Shown: positions 38,595 to 43,484 of the stretch, piece by piece
How positions within the stretch are numbered: the stretch's first letter is position 1
Layout of the letters: every line of letters starts with the position of its first letter
Assembly: GCA_011523845.1 (NCBI GenBank)
Contig: WTFV01000132.1
Span: 1 to 43,484 of the forward strand
DNA length: 43,484 bases
Direction of reading: 5' to 3'
DNA from: Acidobacteriota bacterium
GTDB lineage: Bacteria > Acidobacteriota > Vicinamibacteria > Vicinamibacterales > UBA8438
Notes under the pieces: generated by a model
Seen by the model: the letters and a program-made list of their open reading frames with translations, nothing else
Database searches by the model: none
What the model was told of the DNA's origin: nothing
Translations under genes and position numbers: made by a program

Positions 38595-39931
38595 TCATCA
38601 CGAAGAAGGCCTTGCCGCGCCGGACGGTGCTGCGGGGAATGGGAGCCGCGGTGGCGCTGCCGTTGCTCGACGCCATGGTGCCGGCGCTGACGGCCATGAC
38701 CCGTACGCCCGCGCACCCCGCACGCCGGCTTGCCTTCGTCTACATCCCGAACGGCGCCTACCACGCCGCCTGGACGCCGAAGGGCACGGGGCGCGAGTTC
38801 GAGTGGTCGCCTTCGTTGCAGCCGCTCGCGCCGTTCCGCGAGCAGGTGGTCGTGGTGACCGACCTGGCCCATCGCCAGCTCGAGTCGCTCGGCGACGGCG
38901 GGGGAGACCACTCCCGCGCGAGCGCGGGTTGGCTGAGCGGCGTGCACGCCAAGCGGACCGAGGGCGCCGACGTCGAGGTGGGCACCACCGCCGATCAGAT
39001 CGCGGCCCGCCAGATCGGCGCCACGACGCCCCTGGCGTCGCTGGAGCTCGCCCTCGATGCCGCCGACATCGTCGGCCACTGCGACGCCGGCTATAGCTGC
39101 GCCTACATGAACACCATCTCGTGGCGGACGCCGACGACGCCGAACCCGATGGAGCGCAATCCGCGCGCCGTGTTCGAGCGTCTGTTCGGCGACGGAGACA
39201 GCACCGCCGACCGGCTGCGCGAGATGGAGATGGATCGCAGCCTGCTCGACTCGGTCACCGCGGAGATCGGGCGGCTCCACACGGACTTGGGCGCGCAGGA
39301 CAAGCGGCGGGTGGACGAGTACCTCGATGCGATTCGCGAGACCGAGCGCCGCATTCGCAGGACCGAGCAGTACAACCGCGCGCAGGAGTTCCCGGTGCCG
39401 GACCGGCCCATCGGCGTGCCGGAGGACTTCGAGACGCACGCCGGGCTGATGATCGACCTGCAGGTGCTGGCCTACCAGGCCGATCTGACGCGCGTGGTCA
39501 CGTTCGCCTTCGGCCGCGAGGCGAGCTACCGGACCTTCCCGGCCATCGGCATCAGCGATCCGCACCACGCCCTGTCGCACCACCAGAACGACGACGAGAA
39601 GCTCGCGAAGCTGGGCAAGGTCAACGCGCACCACGTCGCGACCTTCGCGTCGTACCTGCAGAAGCTGCAGGCCACGCCGGACGGCGACGGCACGCTGCTC
39701 GACCACACGCTGCTCCTCTACGGGAGCGGCATGAGCGACGGCAACCTGCACAACCACTCGCCGCTGCCCATCGTGCTGGCGGGCGGTGCCGCGGGCAGGT
39801 TCAAGGGCGGCCGGCACCTGCGCGCCAGGCCCGAAACGCCGATGACGAACCTGTTGCTGAGCATGCTCGACATGGCCGGGGTGCGGCCCGAGCGCCTCGG
39901 CGACAGCACCGGGCGGCTGACCGGGCTGTGA
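38591..39931 (+). CDS. DUF1552-family Tat-exported protein, copy 2
   Basis: A 446-aa paralogue of the gene at 28133. It starts MIITKKALPRRTVLRG (twin arginine) then GAAVALPLLDAMVPAL. Family segments are in order: RLAFVYIPNGAYHAAWTPKG, VVVVTDLAHRQLESLGDG, GGDHSRASAGWLSGVHAKR, VGHCDAGYSCAYMNTISWR, NPRAVFERLFGDGDST, DPHHALSHHQND, LLDHTLLLYGSGMSDGNLHN. The D-H-S-R and HH-x-x-SHH elements match copy 1, so both probably bind the same cofactor. The ATG overlaps the DUF1592 stop (ATGA), a tighter coupling than the 45-bp gap in copy 1. Confidence 0.92.
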   Translation: MIITKKALPRRTVLRGMGAAVALPLLDAMVPALTAMTRTPAHPARRLAFVYIPNGAYHAAWTPKGTGREFEWSPSLQPLAPFREQVVVVTDLAHRQLESLGDGGGDHSRASAGWLSGVHAKRTEGADVEVGTTADQIAARQIGATTPLASLELALDAADIVGHCDAGYSCAYMNTISWRTPTTPNPMERNPRAVFERLFGDGDSTADRLREMEMDRSLLDSVTAEIGRLHTDLGAQDKRRVDEYLDAIRETERRIRRTEQYNRAQEFPVPDRPIGVPEDFETHAGLMIDLQVLAYQADLTRVVTFAFGREASYRTFPAIGISDPHHALSHHQNDDEKLAKLGKVNAHHVATFASYLQKLQATPDGDGTLLDHTLLLYGSGMSDGNLHNHSPLPIVLAGGAAGRFKGGRHLRARPETPMTNLLLSMLDMAGVRPERLGDSTGRLTGL

Positions 39932-39956
39932 TCGAGCATCGCGTCGGATCTCCGTT

Positions 39957-40805
39957 TTGCGTTTCGCAGCCTCGCTCGCCGACCGCTTTCCGCGGAGGCT
40001 GCGGTCGCCACGCTGAGTCTCGGCCTCGCGTCGGTGACGGCGCTGTTCGCGGTCGGTTCCCCGGAGATAACCCGTTCACGGTCGTCGGCGTCCTGCAGCC
40101 CGATGAGACCTATCCGGTCGATGCCGACATCTGGTTCCGCTGGTGTCCGCGTACGCTCGTAACCCCGACGCGACCCTGGACAGCCCGCGGACCCGACAGT
40201 TCTACATCGTGGGACTCGCGCCGGGCGTCTCGATAGGTCAGGCGCGGTCGGAGCTGGGGATCGTGCACGGGCGAACGTCGTCGATCCGGGCCAGGTGCCG
40301 CGCATCGACGAGGCGTCGCTTGGTCCCCAGGTCATGACGTTCACCGTCGTCACGATGACCGTGTGGTTCCTGGCGTTCGACACCGCGCAAGCGTGGCAGA
40401 CGCGCGTGACGAGACTGCGCGGCTTTCTCGCGCATCGCTCCGCCGAGCCGTCGCATGGAACCGGCCGCCGACTCCAAGTGATGGCCGGAGCCCAGATTGC
40501 GTTCGCGGTGGTGGTCCTCGTCTCGGCGGGGACTGTTGACGCGCACCTACAGCGTCGATGCGCAACGCGTGGCGATTGCGAGCGAGAGCGCCGCCGCGCG
40601 CTACTGGCCCGGCGAGGAACTTATCGGCAAACGGGTCCGCATCGGCCCGCGCTTCGAGTGGGCGACCGTGGACGTTGCCGCCGACCTGCAGGGCGCACAG
40701 CAGATCACTTACCGAGGATGTCCCTCATCCATGACGGCGAGGCTCGCCAGGACTACCGCCCAAGAGAGGAAGAGAGTGGAGAAGCTATCAGCCGTCGCGA
40801 AGTAA
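39957..40805 (+). pseudogene. decayed ADOP-type (MacB-like) ABC permease
   Basis: Pieces of one permease are readable in several frames, in the correct order. From about 39967: LRFAFRSLARRPLSAEAAVA, then TLSLGLASVTALFAV, the N-terminal membrane segment of MacB/ADOP permeases. From about 40064: GDNPFTVVGVLQPDETYPVD then ADIWF, and from about 40143 RNPDATLDSPRTRQFYIVGL then APGVSIGQARSELG, the periplasmic core. From about 40440: SHGTGRRLQVMAGAQIAFAV then VVLVSAG, followed in another frame by LLTRTYSVDAQRVAIAS and YWPGEELIGKRVRIGPRFEW. Full-length ADOP proteins are about 800-900 aa; here only about 280 codons survive, with at least three frame changes and large deletions. The reading is strong for the family and excludes function. 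Confidence 0.75.
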
Positions 40806-41162
40806 CGCGGAACGGTCAGAGCATTCCGCGTCCCATGCCATGGCGCGAGCCCACATCGTCAACGCCGCTCTGTCGATCCCCCTGACGGATCCTCACCGGG
40901 TCGGCTGTGGTTATCCCCGCTTCTCTGGGGTGTTTCCGGTTTCGGCAAAAGTTTGGTCAACGTGACCTCCCTTCTCCTGCCATTGTACTGGTCTCAGTTG
41001 TCTTGGCCTTCATGCGCCTCGCCGGAGTCGTCCAGACCAAGCCGTCATGGTTGGTTTTCGTCGCGTCGCCTATTGCACTTCGCCGGAACGCTCCCTGCCG
41101 CGCTGTCTCAGTGGCTTGCACGATGGCAAGCCAAGCCAGAACCTGACTCCATCGCCGTTGTT
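40806..41162. other. 357-bp AT-richer gap with one hairpin
   Basis: No gene is supported. The base composition is visibly lower in GC than the window average, unlike either flank. The inverted repeat TGGCTTGC (41112-41119) and GCAAGCCA (41126-41133), with a 6-nt loop, lies 30 bp beyond the restriction-enzyme stop and could end that minus-strand transcript, though no T-run follows. Confidence 0.45.
41112..41133 (-). terminator. hairpin after the restriction-modification operon
   Basis: A perfect 8-bp stem with a 6-nt loop lies downstream of the REase gene. It lacks a T-tract, so it may be a Rho-type or processing structure rather than an intrinsic terminator. Confidence 0.35.
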
Positions 41163-41960
41163 CTACCCGGAGCGATCTGGAGACTCGGGCGATGAGACGG
41201 TGGATCTGACCAGGCGCCACTCCGCGTGGATCGTACAGACGGAGAGCTGGATCCGGCGGACTGTGATCTTGGCGTCGGACCGATCAATCGACACTTGTGC
41301 CGCCGATGGAAGCCCCCGGTAGGCGCAGTCGATTACCGGACCGTCGGCTGCGAACGCCGACTCCGGCGCGTCCTCCAGAGCCTCGAACAGGTCGCTGGGG
41401 ATCTCGATGAGTTGATAGCGGTTCGGAATCGTGTCCGGCTCGCGGAACGCTCTGAGCATGATGATCGCGTCCACCGCCGCGCGATACTCCCGGAAAAGCT
41501 CCAACAAACGCTGTCGGCGTGCTCTGGCACTCCGCACATCCTGAATCCATGCGGCTTCCGTCAGCTTCGAGATATGGGCGGTACCTTCGGCGATTTTCCT
41601 GGCGGCGGTCGACTTCAGCGACAGTCGGCGCGTAATCCCGTCGGCCGGCGTGAGCGTGAGGTCGACGAATCGCCGCGTCGCGGAGCCGGGCGCGTCAAGG
41701 GTCCAATCCAGGGCTTCGCAGGCGTTGCGAAACACGGTCTCGAAGCTCGTCAGTCCGAGCGGTTCGGTCGTCGTGCCGTGGTGCGCCGAAATCGCGAGCC
41801 CGAAGTACTCGATCCATTCCGGATGCCGAGTCAACCATGTCGGGGTGATCGTGTGCGGCGCGGGTGTTTCGGACAGGGAGTCGACAAGCCGCGCGACGAA
41901 CCGCACGGCCATCGGCGAGAGGGTGTCTATGCGCGCCTTGAGGCGGTCGCGATCATTCAT
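41163..41960 (-). CDS. putative type II restriction endonuclease
   Basis: A 265-aa protein that overlaps the stop of the adjacent methyltransferase gene by 4 nt (ATGA), which is why I call it the cognate restriction enzyme. The likely active site is FVDLTLTPADGITRRLSLKS: Asp100 and Lys116 in a D-(x)n-S-L-K arrangement, a variant of PD-(D/E)xK in which the E is replaced, with Glu74 (TSFETVF) as a further candidate. Following elements TAHISKLTEAAWIQDVRSAR and HDAIIMLRAFREPD-like AVDAIIMLRAF look conserved. I cannot name the family or recognition site. The start at 41960 (MNDRDRLK) is chosen for the overlap; the in-frame ATG 20 codons upstream lies inside the methylase. Length is normal for type IIP enzymes. 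Confidence 0.65.
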   Translation of the reverse strand: MNDRDRLKARIDTLSPMAVRFVARLVDSLSETPAPHTITPTWLTRHPEWIEYFGLAISAHHGTTTEPLGLTSFETVFRNACEALDWTLDAPGSATRRFVDLTLTPADGITRRLSLKSTAARKIAEGTAHISKLTEAAWIQDVRSARARRQRLLELFREYRAAVDAIIMLRAFREPDTIPNRYQLIEIPSDLFEALEDAPESAFAADGPVIDCAYRGLPSAAQVSIDRSDAKITVRRIQLSVCTIHAEWRLVRSTVSSPESPDRSG

Positions 41961-42910
41961 CTGCCCATGCGGCGCTCGATCAGGCGCACGAACTCTTCCT
42001 TGAGCTCGATGCCGATCCACCGCCGCTGCAACTGTGCTGCGGCGAGCAGGGTGGTGCCGGAGCCGGCGTACGGATCGAGCACCACGTCGTCCGGTTCGCT
42101 CGTGAGCGTGACGCAGCGGCGGGCCAGGCCGATCGGCATGGGCGCAGGGTGATCGTCGTCGGGAAACTCACCGCGGCGGCGCGGGCTGGTCGCAATGTCC
42201 CATACCGTTCTCAGGCGCCGATCGTTGGCCCCCCGAACGGCGTTGACGTCGTAGTAATAGTCCTGGTCCTTCGACAGCAGGAAGACCGTCTCGTGCGCCT
42301 TCGTCGGCCGGTCGGCGACCGACTCCGGGTGTGCGTTCGGCTTGTGCCAGATCACCTCGGACCGCATCCACCAGCCGTCTTCCTGGAGCGCGAACGCCAC
42401 GCGCCAGGGCAGCCCGATCAGATCCTTGGGCTTGAGTCCGCGGGGCGTCCGCGGTCGGACCGACATCGCGCGCGCCCGGTTCTTCCTGTCCGGCGCCCGG
42501 TAGCGGCGATTCCCCGAAGTGTAGGCATCGCCGATGTTCAGCCAGACCGTTCCGTCTTCCTTCAACACGCGCCGGAGCTTGCGGAAGTCGGCGACGATGC
42601 TGCCTACGTAGTCGCGCAGCGTATCGTCCCTTCCGAAAGCGTCCCCGATCTCGTAGTCACGTAGCGACCAGTAGGGCGGTGATGTAACGACTGTCCGCAC
42701 GCTCTCGGCGGGCAGGAGGTCGAGCGCTTCGGAGGCTCTCCCGCGAATCAACGCAGTGGCCGGCAGAACGGAGAGTTCACGGTCCGTTGCCGCATCGAGA
42801 CGGAGGTAGCGTGGGGTGTGGTCGCCCTGCGTATCCTTCAGGGCGGCCGGCTCAGTGGACTCGATCGGAAAGAGCGTCGTCACGGCACTCAGCGCTTCTG
42901 GCGTCGGCAC
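41957..42910 (-). CDS. DNA methyltransferase, beta class, probably N4-cytosine specific
   Basis: A 317-aa SAM-dependent DNA methyltransferase. Catalytic motif IV TSPPYW is at 76-81 and precedes SAM-binding motif I, LDPYAGSGTT (278-287), the circularly permuted order of the beta class. SPPY (rather than DPPY) points to N4-cytosine methylation, though some adenine enzymes also carry it. Other motifs: VRTVVTSPPYWSLRDYEIGD, DGTVWLNIGDAY, GLPWRVAFALQEDGWWMRSE, HKPNAHPESVADRPTKAHET and the C-terminal RRWIGIELKEEFVRLIERR. The start is GTG 42910. It protects host DNA from the downstream REase. The operon order is methylase first, and no control (C) protein gene is seen. Confidence 0.9.
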   Translation of the reverse strand: MPTPEALSAVTTLFPIESTEPAALKDTQGDHTPRYLRLDAATDRELSVLPATALIRGRASEALDLLPAESVRTVVTSPPYWSLRDYEIGDAFGRDDTLRDYVGSIVADFRKLRRVLKEDGTVWLNIGDAYTSGNRRYRAPDRKNRARAMSVRPRTPRGLKPKDLIGLPWRVAFALQEDGWWMRSEVIWHKPNAHPESVADRPTKAHETVFLLSKDQDYYYDVNAVRGANDRRLRTVWDIATSPRRRGEFPDDDHPAPMPIGLARRCVTLTSEPDDVVLDPYAGSGTTLLAAAQLQRRWIGIELKEEFVRLIERRMGR

Positions 42911-42956
42911 GGGTCAGCCGGCAGGCGGTCGACGGGCGAATGTCGAGCACGGATTC

Positions 42957-42962
42957 ATGGTA
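42957..42962 (-). promoter_or_regulatory. predicted extended -10 TGGTACCAT upstream of the methylase
   Basis: On the minus strand TGG-TACCAT lies about 46 nt before the methylase GTG at 42910. Exactly 6 nt after it is another GTG (42950) opening a 32-codon frame (to 42852) that overlaps the methylase start out of frame: either a leaderless leader peptide or chance. Confidence 0.4.
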
Positions 42963-43017
42963 CCACGGGCGCACCGGGGAGCCGTGCGGCGGTGACTGAG
43001 CTCGAAGATTGCGCGGC

Positions 43018-43113
43018 TCATGACGCGGTCGCAGGCGGCGCGACTTGGACGCACGCCGGCGATCGGGTGTCGCGCAGGTACTCGACCCAGGCGGACGTGT
43101 CAACGAGGATCAT
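43018..43113 (-). pseudogene. vapC: truncated VapC-like PIN toxin
   Basis: The minus-strand frame opens MILVDTSAWVEYLRDTRSPA, a textbook VapC N-terminus with the first catalytic Asp in VDTS. After about 22 residues the family sequence ends and the frame stops at codon 32. VapC proteins are normally 125-140 aa, so the rest, including the other acidic residues, is lost; the methylase promoter region lies just beyond. Its ATG lies within the end of a VapB-like frame, as expected of a vapBC operon. Confidence 0.7.
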
Positions 43114-43207
43114 CGCGGCGTCCGTGCATCTCGTCGAGGTCGCCGTCGCCTAGCACGGGCGCGGTCTCCGACGAGGACCGCGTGACCAACCGCGCCAGCC
43201 AGGTGGT
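43100..43207 (-). pseudogene. VapB-like antitoxin C-terminal fragment
   Basis: The frame WLARLVTRSSSETAPVLGD followed by GDLDEMHGRRDDPR and a stop overlaps the VapC start by 14 nt. The D-L-D-x-M/D-D-P-type tail resembles the toxin-binding end of VapB antitoxins. There is no N-terminal DNA-binding part: upstream the sequence runs into the 17-bp direct repeat (43208-43224) and the end of the next gene. The assignment depends mainly on the adjacent VapC fragment. Confidence 0.4.
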
Positions 43208-43212
43208 CTGGT

Positions 43213-43484
43213 TCAGCGACCCGACACCCGACCGCCGACGAGGAGGCCGCGTCCGTAGCGCGACTGGTTCAGCGACCCGAACCACGTAAGCCGCCGGCCG
43301 CTGCCCAGCCGCGTCCCGTACTCGCCGCGCACGTCCAGCGCCCACTCGTCGCCGGCTGCCTCGGGCCGGTAGCGGCGGTAGACCTGGTCCTGCCACAACG
43401 CGCCGCCGCCAGCCGCCGCGTCGCCCCACCGAGGCGACACCGACAGCGACAGGCCCTCCTGGTTCCCGTCGCCCACGCTCAACG
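43213..43484 (-). CDS. C-terminal part of a beta-barrel/autotransporter-like surface protein (partial)
   Basis: Only the last 89 or so residues are inside the window; the 5' part lies beyond the right edge. EGLSLSVSPRWGDAAAGGGA, LWQDQVYRRYRPEAAGDEWA, LDVRGEYGTRLGSGRRLTWF. The run of amphipathic strands with alternating aromatics and Gly, and the phrase LSLSVSPRWG, are typical of C-terminal barrels of large repetitive surface proteins. The end, GSLNQSRYGRGLLVGGRVSG, may be abnormal: GSLNQ recurs just downstream in another frame because of a 17-bp direct repeat (43208-43224 and 43264-43280), so the original C-terminus may have been altered. Confidence 0.55.
   Translation of the reverse strand, partial: LSVGDGNQEGLSLSVSPRWGDAAAGGGALWQDQVYRRYRPEAAGDEWALDVRGEYGTRLGSGRRLTWFGSLNQSRYGRGLLVGGRVSGR

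Noticed and set aside
40907..41322. Short plus-strand frames in the AT-richer gap
   Set aside because: No ribosome-binding sites, no family resemblance, and they overlap one another and the restriction-enzyme gene.
1..43484. CRISPR arrays, tRNA, rRNA or intact insertion sequences
   Set aside because: I looked for regularly spaced repeats, cloverleaf-like segments and transposase motifs on both strands and saw none that hold up.

Overview
The window is GC-rich DNA from what looks like an environmental member of the Acidobacteriota, probably Vicinamibacteria-like. That placement is an inference. It rests on paired DUF1592/DUF1552 secreted proteins, soluble PQQ dehydrogenases, lineage-specific secreted families in several copies, ankyrin-repeat exoproteins, and a decayed permease of the ADOP type (acidobacterial duplicated orphan permease). 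Most of the larger proteins carry Sec or Tat signal peptides, so much of the window encodes a periplasmic or surface oxidative and hydrolytic repertoire. I see no rRNA, tRNA, CRISPR array or intact transposase.

Layout. 1-464 has no supported gene. 465-8212 holds a PQQ alcohol-dehydrogenase-like enzyme (-), a tandem triplicate of one unnamed secreted family (+), and an HExxH metalloprotease (+). 8253-12859 mixes three damaged toxin-antitoxin loci (PIN, BrnT, HepT; in each the toxin is broken and the antitoxin kept) with a double CMD-domain protein and a glucose-dehydrogenase-like PQQ enzyme. 12944-18061 holds two copies of a second unnamed secreted family, a beta-propeller protein and RhlE (-). 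18084-20669 is a two-gene Tat-FAD oxidoreductase operon (-).

20869-25202 is the accessory island I find most interesting: two Uma2-type nucleases, a caspase/CHAT-like predicted protease, and a AAA ATPase fused to a PD-(D/E)xK nuclease domain. 25371-39931 holds two paralogous DUF1592-DUF1552 operons. Each is preceded by a copy of the same roughly 98-bp palindromic element, lying 40-41 bp upstream of a predicted -10 box. Two ankyrin proteins and two apparently intact toxin-antitoxin modules (HigB/HigA-like and MntA-HepT) lie between them. 39957-40805 is the ADOP pseudogene. 41163-42910 is a type II restriction-modification operon (-). The window ends in a VapBC remnant and the C-terminus of a beta-barrel-like protein.

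Three cross-cutting patterns stand out. First, several toxin-antitoxin and nuclease genes have a TANNNT box exactly 6 nt before the start codon, which predicts leaderless transcription. Second, four of six toxin-antitoxin loci carry inactivated toxins. Third, short direct repeats of 27-37 bp recur at a 73-76 bp offset across gene ends or starts. All gene identities come from reading the translated sequence; no database search was run.
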